Positions 15,363 to 22,292 of a DNA stretch of 32,475 nt are shown here, in pieces; positions within the stretch are counted from its first letter, which is position 1; the number at the start of each line of letters is the position of its first letter. Source of the stretch: a virus. Location: positions 1-32,475 of the IMG/VR virus record IMGVR_UViG_3300010354_000022. One strand, 5' to 3'. Made by a program: the position numbers and the translations under genes. The notes below the pieces were generated by a model, which saw nothing but the letters and a program-made list of their open reading frames with translations, had not been told where the DNA came from and did not search any database.

Positions 15363-15889
15363 AATTCACCTACACTAACTGAATAAAAAGCCCCGTTGTA
15401 TTTTCTATTTATTAATTCTTGAATATCATTTTCTGCTTTTTGTAATTGTTCAACTGTCTTAAAAGTAATTTTCATTGTTGGTGGTTTATTTTTTTCTTCT
15501 CCAATTAATTCATCTAAACTTGGCTCTTCTTCCCAGTTCTGTACTTCTAATCCCCAATCTTCTAATTGTTCGGCATCCCATTCATTAGCTAACATTTCCC
15601 AATCCCACATTCCATAGGATAAATTATCTTTAACTATAAACTCTTTTTTTTGCTCTTCAGTCCATCCTGTCACTTGCTTTACTGGCACATCTTCAAAGCC
15701 TAAATCTTGCAAGACTCTTAGCCTCATATTGCCACCCAGTACAACATTATTTTCATCAATTACAAGTGGGCGAGTTTCTAACATCTGAGGAAACTCTTGT
15801 AAACTTTTTTTAAGCTTAGCAAATTGTTCTGGAGTTATGTCTCTTGGATTATGATCATTAAGTTTTATCTCTTTGATATTGAGCTTCAT
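15359..15889 (-). CDS. ParB/Srx-fold nuclease-like protein (DNA modification partner)
   Basis: 176 residues. Residues 1-75 are the ParB N-terminal fold: KEIKLNDHNPRDITPEQFA, RPLVIDENNVVLGGN, then the GGNMRLRVLQDLG signature (52-64). A helical, acidic region with W-D-W-E-M and W-D-A-E-Q-L repeats follows, and a C-terminal beta region. Orphan ParB-like proteins beside Mom-like or methyltransferase genes are common in phages and are thought to help DNA modification or act as site-specific nucleases. It lacks a ParB partner (no ParA), so chromosome partitioning is unlikely. It starts in a TAATG junction with the 16-residue peptide gene. Confidence 0.8.
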   Translation of the reverse strand: MKLNIKEIKLNDHNPRDITPEQFAKLKKSLQEFPQMLETRPLVIDENNVVLGGNMRLRVLQDLGFEDVPVKQVTGWTEEQKKEFIVKDNLSYGMWDWEMLANEWDAEQLEDWGLEVQNWEEEPSLDELIGEEKNKPPTMKITFKTVEQLQKAENDIQELINRKYNGAFYSVSVGEL

Positions 15890-15939
15890 TATTTTTTCTT
15901 CTTACCTGAATTATTGTATCCTGATTTCTTTTTTGGCAT
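15889..15939 (-). CDS. 16-residue lysine-rich microprotein
   Basis: A 16-codon frame, MPKKKSGYNNSGKKKK, ending TAA at 15891-15889, where the TAATG overlaps the ParB-like start. It has the phage start motif (CAAAACATT-ATG) and lies about 30 bp after a strong sigma-70 promoter (15971-15999), so it would be the first translated unit of the modification and packaging transcript. Net charge is about +7. It may bind DNA or simply serve as a coupling leader for the ParB-like gene. Small size makes the call uncertain. Confidence 0.5.
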   Translation of the reverse strand: MPKKKSGYNNSGKKKK

Positions 15940-15970
15940 AATGTTTTGATAATTATTAGTAACTATAATT

Positions 15971-15999
15971 ACTATATCAGTTAGTATATTGGTTGTCAA
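15971..15999 (-). promoter_or_regulatory. Sigma-70 promoter for modification/terminase transcript
   Basis: Minus-strand TTGACA (15994-15999), 17-bp spacer, TATAGT (15971-15976). It follows the HNH stop and precedes the microprotein, ParB-like, Mom-like and terminase genes. Confidence 0.8.
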
Positions 16000-16011
16000 T
16001 AATGATTATAT

Positions 16012-16407
16012 TTATTCTGGCTTAAAAAAATTTTGACATAATATTTCAAATTGCATATGATGTACTTTGCAAAGTGTCATTAAATTATTAGATTTATGTT
16101 CCCCTCCATATTTTAATGGTTTTATATGATGTACTTCTAAATTTTTATCTGTACCACACTTTTCACAAACTGGGTTTTCTTCTAAATGATATATTCTTTT
16201 TTTAATTCTATAATTGTCTTTATAATAAGCCATATTGTATTTTTTAACAGAATCCATATTTTGTTGTCTATATTGTTTGTTATATTCTTTAATTTGGTCT
16301 TTTTTTCTTTCTCTATACAATTTTTTTAGATGTAATTTTGAACATCTAAAACTACAATAACTTGTTTGTTTTCCAATTAGTGGAGCTTCACATCTTTTGC
16401 AAGTCAT
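16012..16407 (-). CDS. HNH endonuclease with N-terminal zinc finger
   Basis: 131 residues. The N-terminus has CKRC and, after a turn, YCSFRCS, a treble-clef type zinc site. Residues about 28-75 are a K/Y/Q-rich helix. The C-terminal domain has CEKCG, LEVHHIKPLKYGG and NNLMTLCKVHH, a complete HNH nuclease core with its structural cysteines. It is bordered by its own promoter (16433-16461) on one side and by a new promoter on the other, and its DNA is very AT-rich, so it looks like an inserted free-standing homing endonuclease. Confidence 0.88.
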   Translation of the reverse strand: MTCKRCEAPLIGKQTSYCSFRCSKLHLKKLYRERKKDQIKEYNKQYRQQNMDSVKKYNMAYYKDNYRIKKRIYHLEENPVCEKCGTDKNLEVHHIKPLKYGGEHKSNNLMTLCKVHHMQFEILCQNFFKPE

Positions 16408-16432
16408 AAATTAAAATTAATTTTACACTTAC

Positions 16433-16461
16433 ATTATATCTCCCCTTTGTAAATTATGCAA
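16433..16461 (-). promoter_or_regulatory. Sigma-70 promoter for the HNH gene, inside a hairpin
   Basis: Minus-strand TTGCAT (16456-16461), 17-bp spacer, TATAAT (16433-16438). The HNH ATG at 16407 is about 20 bp beyond the likely start site. The spacer is largely one arm of a perfect inverted repeat (16440-16468). Confidence 0.7.
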
Positions 16462-16468
16462 AGGGGAG
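16440..16468. repeat. 10-bp perfect inverted repeat (hairpin) between methyltransferase-like and HNH genes
   Basis: CTCCCCTTTG, 9-base loop, CAAAGGGGAG. GC-rich for this genome. It lacks a U tract on either strand, so it is not a textbook terminator. It could still cut readthrough from the glycosyltransferase cluster, or be an operator across the HNH promoter spacer. Confidence 0.8.
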
Positions 16469-16472
16469 TGGT

Positions 16473-17006
16473 TTACTTACTTAAAATTATAGTTCCTTGC
16501 CCTTTTTTATACTCCTGCTTAGTGTAATTTTTATAGTCTATTTTATTATAACCATAGTATTGGAAGTTAGTGTCGTGATAAGCTATAAATTGATATTTAT
16601 CTAAGGCTATAAGTTTCTGCACAACCTCTCCTCTAAAATGAAATCCAAAATCTACAAAGACAAAATCTGCTTTATGTTTTTTAATTTCTGCCATTAGTTT
16701 TTTTATCTCATTTTGAAACTTTGGTCTATCTTGTCCAAGGCTTCCAATCAATACATCGTCTTTAGTCAAAGTGTCTGTTTCTGGTTGTAATTCTATATAA
16801 GTATGATTTTGTTTTGGAGTGTAAGGATAGGTGTATCTAGATAATTCTATTGAGATTACTTTCTTAAATTCTTGGAGTAAATATTTTGTTCCTTCACCCC
16901 AACCTAATTCTATAATAGTTAGTTTGTTTTTATCTGGAATATTATCAAAGGCAGGTTGCCAGTCGATAAATGGGTTATTGATTGTAGCTTCTTTTGGGTG
17001 CGACAT
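16473..17006 (-). CDS. SAM-dependent methyltransferase-like protein
   Basis: 177 residues. LTIIELGWGEGTKYLL (about 29-44) looks like the glycine-rich SAM-binding motif I, followed by KVISIELSRYTY with the acidic end of beta-2. Later KADFVFVDFGFHFRGEVVQ and FIAYHDTN fit the class I methyltransferase core as seen in FkbM or cephalosporin-hydroxylase-like phage proteins. It overlaps the glycosyltransferase gene by 32 bp, suggesting joint work on a glycan. The substrate is unknown. A divergent or inactive fold is possible since motif I is only partly canonical. Confidence 0.6.
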   Translation of the reverse strand: MSHPKEATINNPFIDWQPAFDNIPDKNKLTIIELGWGEGTKYLLQEFKKVISIELSRYTYPYTPKQNHTYIELQPETDTLTKDDVLIGSLGQDRPKFQNEIKKLMAEIKKHKADFVFVDFGFHFRGEVVQKLIALDKYQFIAYHDTNFQYYGYNKIDYKNYTKQEYKKGQGTIILSK

Positions 17007-17478
17007 AGTATATATCTTTAGTTATTTTTACTTTAGGGTATTTCTTGAGTAGCTGTTCCAGGAACCTCCAGTCTTCACCCTCTCCGTCATTATCAAACTT
17101 TGGGAGGTCTTCCCATTTAATTCTATTCATATTAAGAGCAAAATTTATTCCCACATTACCAAATTTTAATTCATTTGTTTCATCTGGGACAATTTTATTT
17201 CCTTGTTTCATTCGAAATATTACAATGTCTGTAACATCCCAATCAAGTTCGCTTTCCCAATTAGAATTATAATAATCATCATCATCTAAAAAAGTAATCC
17301 AATCAGGTTTTATTAGTTCAGCTTTTTGAAGTCCGTTATTTCGATTTTCACTTGCTGTGCCTCCTGTTTCTATAATTGGGAATGTTACCCAATTATCATA
17401 AGTAGAACAAAGAGCAACTGAATCTATAGCCTTCTTTAATGTATCTCTTCCTATTGTGGGTATAATTGTGACTACCAT
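16975..17478 (-). CDS. Glycosyltransferase, GT-A/GT2-like, short
   Basis: 167 residues. It begins with the family 2 opening (VVTIIPTIGRDTLKKAIDSV), then ASENRNNGLQKA, the metal-binding DxD region WITFLDDDDYYN (about 80-90), and GEGEDWRFLEQLLKK (about 130-145) with the acceptor-site ED. It should transfer a sugar from an NDP-sugar. It is the last glycosyltransferase of the cluster and overlaps the methyltransferase-like gene. Its length is below the usual 220-300 residues, so the acceptor domain is minimal. Confidence 0.85.
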   Translation of the reverse strand: MVVTIIPTIGRDTLKKAIDSVALCSTYDNWVTFPIIETGGTASENRNNGLQKAELIKPDWITFLDDDDYYNSNWESELDWDVTDIVIFRMKQGNKIVPDETNELKFGNVGINFALNMNRIKWEDLPKFDNDGEGEDWRFLEQLLKKYPKVKITKDIYYVAPKRSYNQ

Positions 17479-17497
17479 TGTGGATATTTTAATATTT

Positions 17498-18136
17498 TTA
17501 GATTAATTTATAATAATCGCCAATCTGGAACTTAGATTTGGTATTGATTGAACCTTTTTCGCTTGGAATATAATTTTTATATCTTATGACTCTAAAGTCA
17601 ACACTTATTCGAGTTTTACCGGTAGTGTTGAGTTTATTGCCATGCATCAGATTGGAGCCATCCCATTTGATGACTTCACCATATTTACATTCCATTGGTG
17701 AGAAATCACCTTTATCCTCCTCAGACTCCACCCAAACCGTATTGGTATCGAAGGCATCGGTGAAAGGCATAAAAAAGTTATTCTCTTGCACCTTAATAGC
17801 CCAATCATTGTCTCGATAGTGTTTATCTTTATGGAATTCACCAACCGCCACATTGTTCGGGTAGCAAACTCTGAAGGTTGGGATAGCTTGGTATACTATT
17901 TTCTCACCATATATGGGTTTTACTACTTTTTTTATAAATGTATCGTATAAATTTAAAAAACCACTTACATAGGCATAATCATAGAACAATTTATGCCATT
18001 TAGTACTTTGATCTTTTTCTCTAGTCAATAAACCTATATCCTCGGTCAATGTAGACAAATCAGATTGACTCTCAAATATTTCTTGGAGTATTTCTGTGAA
18101 CGGGAACTCTTTAATATCGTATTTTATTCTTTGCAT
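17498..18136 (-). CDS. 2OG-Fe(II) oxygenase, StrG-like
   Basis: 212 residues from the ATG at 18136 (MQRIKYDIKEF), which lies 4 bp after the upstream stop. A longer frame to 18205 would overlap that gene. The double-stranded beta-helix motifs are visible: H102-x-D104 in GEFHKDKHYRDND, then VWVESEEDKGDFSPMECKYG, the distal H165 in NLMHGNK, and R176 in TGKTRISVDFRVI. This arrangement resembles StrG-type proteins of aminoglycoside clusters. It should oxidise a small molecule or sugar with iron and 2-oxoglutarate. Its place among glycosyltransferases suggests a sugar or a glycosylated product. Confidence 0.8.
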   Translation of the reverse strand: MQRIKYDIKEFPFTEILQEIFESQSDLSTLTEDIGLLTREKDQSTKWHKLFYDYAYVSGFLNLYDTFIKKVVKPIYGEKIVYQAIPTFRVCYPNNVAVGEFHKDKHYRDNDWAIKVQENNFFMPFTDAFDTNTVWVESEEDKGDFSPMECKYGEVIKWDGSNLMHGNKLNTTGKTRISVDFRVIRYKNYIPSEKGSINTKSKFQIGDYYKLI

Positions 18137-18140
18137 ATTT

Positions 18141-18764
18141 TTACCATTGTGGATATTGTAATATTTCCTGCCAATTTTTACCATACTTTTCTGAGAGCCT
18201 ATCATTCATCTCAGCACTAGATATATGGCAGTGCTTTTCCCTATCTGAATAACTTTTTCCTCCATAGTGATGTATTTGTATATCTTGCACTAAATAAGTG
18301 CTAAAACCAGTTTTTTTTGCCCTGTAGCAATAATCTAATTCTACACCCCATCCTCTAGGCATTTCCTCGTCTAATAATCCAATAGCTTTTATTACATCTC
18401 GGTGTATTATAGGACATACAAATTCCACCCAAGGCACTTCTCTAATAAAATCATTTCCTATTCTACTCATCACTGCTGAATGTGGTGAGTTTACCACTGG
18501 TGAGAATATACCCTTCCTGCCATTAATTGCCACTGCTAACATTTCTACATCTGTAGCTGTAAGAGTAATATCATTATTGCAGATCATCAGGTATTCGTAG
18601 TCAGTATGTAAGTTTTCCTGAATAGCTCGGTTAAAACTTTCTGTGAATTGTGTTTGGTTTATACTAGAGTCGTAAGTCCAATAATCTAAATAACCTAAAT
18701 TATGTTTAAGTAGATCTGTGTATTCGGTGCTAGTGTCGTGGTGGAGTATAATTGGTAAAATCAT
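18141..18764 (-). CDS. Glycosyltransferase family 2-like (rhamnosyltransferase type)
   Basis: 207 residues. Signs of the family are FTESFNRAIQENLHTDYEYL, the DxD-like metal site MICNNDITL (about 60-68), VEFVCPIIHRDVIKAIGLLD, and MPRGWGVELDYCYRAKKTG, the acceptor ED region, followed by the closing strand and IHHYGGKSY. This is the pattern of rhamnosyltransferase-type GT2 enzymes. It lies 1 bp from the deaminase-like gene and 4 bp from the oxygenase gene. Soluble, with no membrane segment, so the acceptor is probably phage DNA, protein or a nucleotide-linked sugar rather than a membrane lipid. Confidence 0.85.
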   Translation of the reverse strand: MILPIILHHDTSTEYTDLLKHNLGYLDYWTYDSSINQTQFTESFNRAIQENLHTDYEYLMICNNDITLTATDVEMLAVAINGRKGIFSPVVNSPHSAVMSRIGNDFIREVPWVEFVCPIIHRDVIKAIGLLDEEMPRGWGVELDYCYRAKKTGFSTYLVQDIQIHHYGGKSYSDREKHCHISSAEMNDRLSEKYGKNWQEILQYPQW

Positions 18765-18765
18765 A

Positions 18766-19290
18766 TTATTTTAATTTTAATGGAACTGGTAAAATATCCT
18801 CTTTTTTCCAGTTGACTTTTATTTCTTCAATTGTATTATATTTCTGATAATTACCTTGAATAGAATAATCTTCATTTTCTGCTCCAATTGTTTTTGTAAA
18901 ATAAATTTGTCCAATTAACATTTTTTCTTGTATTTTGATTGGATTTAACAATATAAATTCCATAGCCCAGCGGTTAAAAAATCCTACCTCACCATGTCCT
19001 GCCAATGTATGCAATATTCCTTGCCTTCCAGCTGTGCTTTTTAATTTAAAACTAGGCAATATATTACTTCCAGCTTTTGTTCCTATAAATTCATCAGTAT
19101 AAGCTAAAATTAATGTGTTTGTTGGTGGATAAAATCCTTTACTTATATCCCACCAGTGATTATCAGAATAAATATACTGCCCTAAACTTACATCTACCGA
19201 CTGATCTTTAATTTGTTCTTTTTTTACATTTTCTAATACAATATTCCCATTATTATATTCTTTGATTATTTCGTTTTTAGATAAAATCAT
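18766..19290 (-). CDS. dcd-like: dCTP deaminase / dUTPase-like enzyme
   Basis: 174 residues with the trimeric dUTPase/dCTP-deaminase signatures: DQSVDVSLGQYIYS (29-42), FKLKSTAGRQGILH (81-94, the S and R of the catalytic site), AGHGEVGFFNRWAMEFILLN with the deaminase-type Glu111, and QGNYQKY near 145-151. It should make dUMP or dUTP from dCTP, feeding dTTP or a modified pyrimidine pool. It starts in an ATGA overlap with the upstream glycosyltransferase. Whether it serves ordinary nucleotide supply or base hypermodification cannot be told. Confidence 0.85.
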   Translation of the reverse strand: MILSKNEIIKEYNNGNIVLENVKKEQIKDQSVDVSLGQYIYSDNHWWDISKGFYPPTNTLILAYTDEFIGTKAGSNILPSFKLKSTAGRQGILHTLAGHGEVGFFNRWAMEFILLNPIKIQEKMLIGQIYFTKTIGAENEDYSIQGNYQKYNTIEEIKVNWKKEDILPVPLKLK

Positions 19291-19922
19291 AGTTTTACAT
19301 CATCTACAAAATTAAAACATTGATGTCCATTACCAAGTCCTGTGCTGATATCTCCTATATGCTGAACTAAGGACAATTTACTAGCATATAACACCACTTC
19401 TGGATTAACTGTCTTTATAAAGGTTTTTAAGGCTAAATCATAAGGCTCTCTACCTATATTCTCTAATAGATAAGCTCCAAACTCTCTAGCTGTTTCTATA
19501 TCATATAACATAGCTTGTGTGCCATAAAACATATTTATAGGGTATTTTGCTATCACTTCATTAAAATTATCTTGTGTCCAATTATAACATGAATATAATG
19601 CCACTGCATATCTTGCTGTAGGTATATTTCTTATAACTTCATTTAATGCTTTGTCAAAATATCTGGATAATTTTACATCATCTTCTATAATCAAACCGTC
19701 TTTAGTAGTCAATAAAGCTCGAGCATAATTATATTGGCTATCTCGATGTCTAGTTTCATCTTGTTTATACTTTTTATCCACTGGGATTAAATTTCCTGCT
19801 CTAGGCTGTACAATTTGACCTTGGGCTACATATTGAATAGCATAATCCTCTGGAATTGTAGCTACTGTATCTGCTAAATATGATGGCTGACGGTCACAAG
19901 TGAGAATAGTTATAGTTTTCAT
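19287..19922 (-). CDS. Glycosyltransferase, GT25/LPS-type-like
   Basis: 211 residues. It opens with KTITILTCDRQPSYLADTVATI, a nucleotide-sugar binding beginning, then QYNYARALLTTKDGLIIEDDVKLSRYF with the E-D-D metal motif near 98-101 typical of GT25-like enzymes. Later YGTQAMLYDIETAREFGAYLL and VVLYASKLSLVQHIGDIS fit the acceptor half, the latter like the closing histidine region. It heads the glycosyltransferase cluster and overlaps the deaminase-like gene by 4 bp. The start has the perfect motif TTAAAACACT-ATG. Confidence 0.8.
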   Translation of the reverse strand: MKTITILTCDRQPSYLADTVATIPEDYAIQYVAQGQIVQPRAGNLIPVDKKYKQDETRHRDSQYNYARALLTTKDGLIIEDDVKLSRYFDKALNEVIRNIPTARYAVALYSCYNWTQDNFNEVIAKYPINMFYGTQAMLYDIETAREFGAYLLENIGREPYDLALKTFIKTVNPEVVLYASKLSLVQHIGDISTGLGNGHQCFNFVDDVKL

Positions 19923-19932
19923 AGTGTTTTAA

Positions 19933-20298
19933 TTAATATAATTTTCTCCAGTTATCTCTAATCAAAAGGGTATAAATTCTATCTACAGCTTCAAAATCTG
20001 GATGATTTGAAATAGTGTCAATTATATAATATTTTAATCTTTCATATTCAGCATCAGAAACTGGAGTACATTCTTTTTGTTCAACCTTAGTTATCACTTG
20101 AGCTGGTTTGTCTACAACTACTTTTTTCTCAACTGGTTTTTCAACTATTTTTTCAACCTCAACAATCTTTTCAACCTCAACAATCTTTTCAACTGAAACT
20201 TCAATAGTTTTCTCAATAACTTTACTTTGACTTAAGCCTAAAATATAAGCTCCTCCAATTAAACTTAATATTCCTGTGATTATAATAACTCTTTTCAT
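19933..20298 (-). CDS. Membrane-anchored protein with V-E-K repeats
   Basis: 121 residues. Residues 4-22 (VIIITGILSLIGGAYILGL) form one N-terminal membrane anchor. Residues 27-60 are a V-E-K-I-V-E repeat tract, an extended charged stalk coded by an 18-bp tandem repeat. The C-terminal part (residues about 75-121, VSDAEYERLKYYIIDTIS...) is a small globular domain containing one cysteine. Such anchored stalk proteins in phages can be spanin-like or act at the cell envelope, but no family is recognised. The start has the perfect motif ATAAAACACT-ATG and a leader element ATCGAGTTA. Confidence 0.7.
   Translation of the reverse strand: MKRVIIITGILSLIGGAYILGLSQSKVIEKTIEVSVEKIVEVEKIVEVEKIVEKPVEKKVVVDKPAQVITKVEQKECTPVSDAEYERLKYYIIDTISNHPDFEAVDRIYTLLIRDNWRKLY
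20153..20193. repeat. 18-bp tandem repeat, 2.3 copies, in the stalk coding region
   Basis: TCAACCTCAACAATCTTT is repeated exactly at 20153-20170 and 20171-20188, with a partial third copy. It codes for the V-E-K-I-V-E stalk, so copy number changes would lengthen or shorten it in frame. Confidence 0.9.
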
Positions 20299-20311
20299 AG
20301 TGTTTTATAAA

Positions 20312-20324
20312 TTAACTCGATTAA
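20312..20324 (-). promoter_or_regulatory. Leader element ATCGAGTTA before the 19933-20298 gene
   Basis: Minus-strand TTAATCGAGTTAA lies just upstream of the start motif of the anchored stalk protein. The core ATCGAGTTA is shared with the leaders of both rightward operons (22594-22603 and 24632-24644) and is complementary to 9 bases of the predicted RNA at 22402-22486. Confidence 0.45.
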
Positions 20325-20329
20325 TAATT

Positions 20330-20575
20330 CTAATTTAACAACTTACTTTTTTTCCCTACACTCTTTTTCCCTTCACAGTTCCAGAGTCTTCTTGCCCAAT
20401 AATTAGGACTTGTAGGATCATTAGCTCCTTTTATCCCAGAACTCCTAGCACAATAATTATCTCCTCTATCTGTTCCTGGAGATATCTTATAGTCAGGACT
20501 TCCAAAGTGGATTTGCTTTCCTCCAACTTCTACATAATACTTTTTATCTTGTCTTGTACTTGGTTTAGCTTTCAT
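20330..20575 (-). CDS. Conserved small basic phage protein
   Basis: 81 residues, strongly basic. The segment KKYYVEVGGKQIHFGSPDYK followed by GTDRGDNYCARSSGIKGAND and SPNYWARRLWNCEGKKS is a recognisable small protein type widespread in phages and other DNA viruses, of unknown function. Two cysteines (in NYCARS and WNCEG) may bind metal. The C-terminus is K/S rich. It may bind nucleic acid or be a minor virion protein; I know of no established role. The start is TTAAAACATT-ATG. Confidence 0.75.
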   Translation of the reverse strand: MKAKPSTRQDKKYYVEVGGKQIHFGSPDYKISPGTDRGDNYCARSSGIKGANDPTSPNYWARRLWNCEGKKSVGKKSKLLN

Positions 20576-20607
20576 AATGTTTTAATTATCTTAATCTGAT
20601 TATACCA

Positions 20608-21057
20608 TTAAGTATTATTTCTTTCAATAGCTAACTTAAATCCTTGATATAAATTAGGATGTTTTTTTCTGTTTTTATCCCATTGTTCCCAATCAAATGA
20701 TAATCTTTCTTTTTGTCTATCCCAATCATCCATAAAATTTCTCCAATTTTTATCCTCTCTATAATCTGGATATTTACATTGTTTAACTGTTTTCTTAAAT
20801 TTTTGAAATAAATTATTTAATTTAACTTTATTATCAAGATTTTGTTCAATTTTATTATATATATATTCTTGAGTTTTTTCTGGATTTGGAAAATTTATCT
20901 TATATAAAAAAGTTAAAAATAAATCTAAAACTTTACTATTAATATAATTATTTTGATCTACATAACCAACATATAAATGAGATAAATGTGCTGAAACAGA
21001 TATATAAAAATTATATCTACAATGAATTTCTTTTAATATTTTCTGATTATTGTTCAT
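20608..21057 (-). CDS. Hypothetical protein, aromatic and lysine rich
   Basis: 149 residues, mostly helical by composition, with many Y, N, K, W and D (DYREDKNWRNFMDDWDRQKE, then FDWEQWDKNRKKHPNLYQGF). No membrane segment or cysteine cluster. Its coding DNA is among the most AT-rich of the window. It sits in the early leftward operon between the replication gene group and the small basic protein, 1 bp from the gene upstream. I do not recognise a family; an early host-takeover or replication accessory role is only suggested by position. Confidence 0.7.
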   Translation of the reverse strand: MNNNQKILKEIHCRYNFYISVSAHLSHLYVGYVDQNNYINSKVLDLFLTFLYKINFPNPEKTQEYIYNKIEQNLDNKVKLNNLFQKFKKTVKQCKYPDYREDKNWRNFMDDWDRQKERLSFDWEQWDKNRKKHPNLYQGFKLAIERNNT

Positions 21058-21058
21058 A

Positions 21059-21367
21059 TTAATCTAACATTTTAACTTGTAATTGTTCTGGGATTTCTTC
21101 TCTCCATTCAACATCTCGAATATATGCTTTATCAAACTTTACCTTTTCCCCCTGTTTAATAACAAAGTTTAAATCATCTGTCATTGGGAATCCAATATAA
21201 TAAGGTTTTTTTTCTACTGGGCTAATTCTAGTTATCTCTACAGTGTTAATAAGATCTCCTGAAGGCAATTTTACCCATTTGAGCTTACTTATATTATTTA
21301 TAATGTTCTCAGCTAAATCATCTTGAATTGCAAATTGGCTTTTATCTCTTAAATGTATAATTTTCAT
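21059..21367 (-). CDS. Hypothetical early protein, beta-rich
   Basis: 102 residues. Strand-rich with motifs KWVKLPSGDLINTVEITRIS and KPYYIGFPMTDDLNFVI, likely a small beta barrel. The start is preceded by AGTTAATTAT-ATG, identical to the tail-fibre leader next to its ATG. It lies 4 bp after the replication gene and 1 bp before the next gene, so all three form one transcript from the control region. No known family; a single-strand DNA-binding-like barrel is conceivable but not supported by a motif. Confidence 0.7.
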   Translation of the reverse strand: MKIIHLRDKSQFAIQDDLAENIINNISKLKWVKLPSGDLINTVEITRISPVEKKPYYIGFPMTDDLNFVIKQGEKVKFDKAYIRDVEWREEIPEQLQVKMLD

Positions 21368-21371
21368 ATAA

Positions 21372-22073
21372 TTAACTTAAATCTAATAATTCTCCATTAG
21401 TTGTTCTTTGTTTCTCAAAATAAATCTTAAAATCTCCTAGCTTTTTATACATCACATATGGAGTTGTGGCTGTCGGGGCATATTTTTCACCTTGCACTGA
21501 TATAACTTGCTTTACCATATTTATAACAGCATTAGATCCAAATCTTTTAATCATATCCTCACAAGCCTTTCTTTGTGTTTTATTTCCATATTGGATACTT
21601 GGATTTATAGTTGAAAATAATTCTAATATAGTTGCAATATCCTGCGAAAATTTGTTTTCGCTAGTATTTGTGTTTACATCTGTTATTATATCTGTGTTTA
21701 TATCTGGTATAGGTTGGACACTGGTGTCTTTTCCATTGGACAATTTGGGCAAATGGATTGTATAAATTTGTATAATGGATTTATCAATTATTGTATACCA
21801 TTTTGTCCTGTCATAAGCTGATTTATTAAAGTTTCCTGATTTAATAATTTTTAATTGTTCTAATTTTTTTAATATTCTTTGAATTTTCTTTTCTGATATA
21901 TATGGAAATAATTCTTTTAATGCTTTACTAGAATTATAAGTCCAGTAATGTCCGTTGATTATATGCTTTTTATTAGCTTTGTTTTTATTTATCCAAAAAG
22001 CTAAGTTTTCAATTATAATTGCCTCCTCTATTCCATATTTTGTTGCTAATTCTATATTAAAACTATGGTTCAT
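21372..22073 (-). CDS. Replisome organiser / DnaD-like replication protein
   Basis: 233 residues. Residues 1-95 are a winged-helix DNA-binding domain of the phage replication-initiator type: HSFNIELATKYGIEEAIIIE, then GHYWTYNSSKALKELFPYIS, then KKIQRILKKLEQLKIIKSGN. A polar linker (about 105-140, many N, T, D) leads to a C-terminal domain with KTQRKACEDMIKRFG and TPYVMYKKLGDFKIYFEKQ, the DnaD/phage replisome-organiser style of helicase-loading tail. It should mark the origin and recruit the host helicase. As first leftward gene it sits directly behind the control region and a leader terminator. Confidence 0.8.
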   Translation of the reverse strand: MNHSFNIELATKYGIEEAIIIENLAFWINKNKANKKHIINGHYWTYNSSKALKELFPYISEKKIQRILKKLEQLKIIKSGNFNKSAYDRTKWYTIIDKSIIQIYTIHLPKLSNGKDTSVQPIPDINTDIITDVNTNTSENKFSQDIATILELFSTINPSIQYGNKTQRKACEDMIKRFGSNAVINMVKQVISVQGEKYAPTATTPYVMYKKLGDFKIYFEKQRTTNGELLDLS

Positions 22074-22091
22074 AACTTTATCTTTATATAA

Positions 22092-22148
22092 TAAAAAAGT
22101 CCTTTGAAGAAACCACCAGATTACTCTGGCAAGTTCGTCAAAAGACTT
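22092..22148 (-). terminator. Strong leader terminator just before the first leftward gene
   Basis: On the minus strand AAGTCTTTTGA pairs with TCAAAGGACTT (11 bp, one G-U), with an inner CCAGA/TCTGG stem on a GTAA loop, followed at once by six T. It ends 19 bp before the ATG of the replication gene (22073). A terminator between promoter and first gene means that expression of the whole leftward operon needs readthrough or antitermination. Confidence 0.85.
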
Positions 22149-22233
22149 TTCTAATTCAAGTTATTTTGTATAGATAAGTTTTGAACTTGTTTTGATTTCT
22201 TCCTGCTTTAAGACTTCAGCCGTCTATGAATAT

Positions 22234-22261
22234 ATTATACACTATTTATATAAAATGTCAA
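22234..22261 (-). promoter_or_regulatory. Leftward early promoter P-L2
   Basis: Minus-strand TTGACA (22256-22261), 16-bp spacer, TATAAT (22234-22239). The strongest match in the leftward direction. It would give a leader of about 155 nt that contains the terminator 22092-22148. Confidence 0.85.
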
Positions 22262-22269
22262 TATAAAAC

Positions 22270-22292
22270 AAAAAAGACAGTGATTAAACTGT
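22270..22292 (-). terminator. Intrinsic terminator of the short leftward RNA
   Basis: Minus-strand ACAGT, 6-base loop, ACTGT, one C, then six T. A short stem, extendable by A-U and G-U pairs. It lies between promoters P-L1 and P-L2. Confidence 0.65.

Noticed and set aside
16440-16468. Calling the 10-bp hairpin a rho-independent terminator
   Set aside because: Neither strand has a U tract directly after the stem; it is recorded as an inverted repeat instead.
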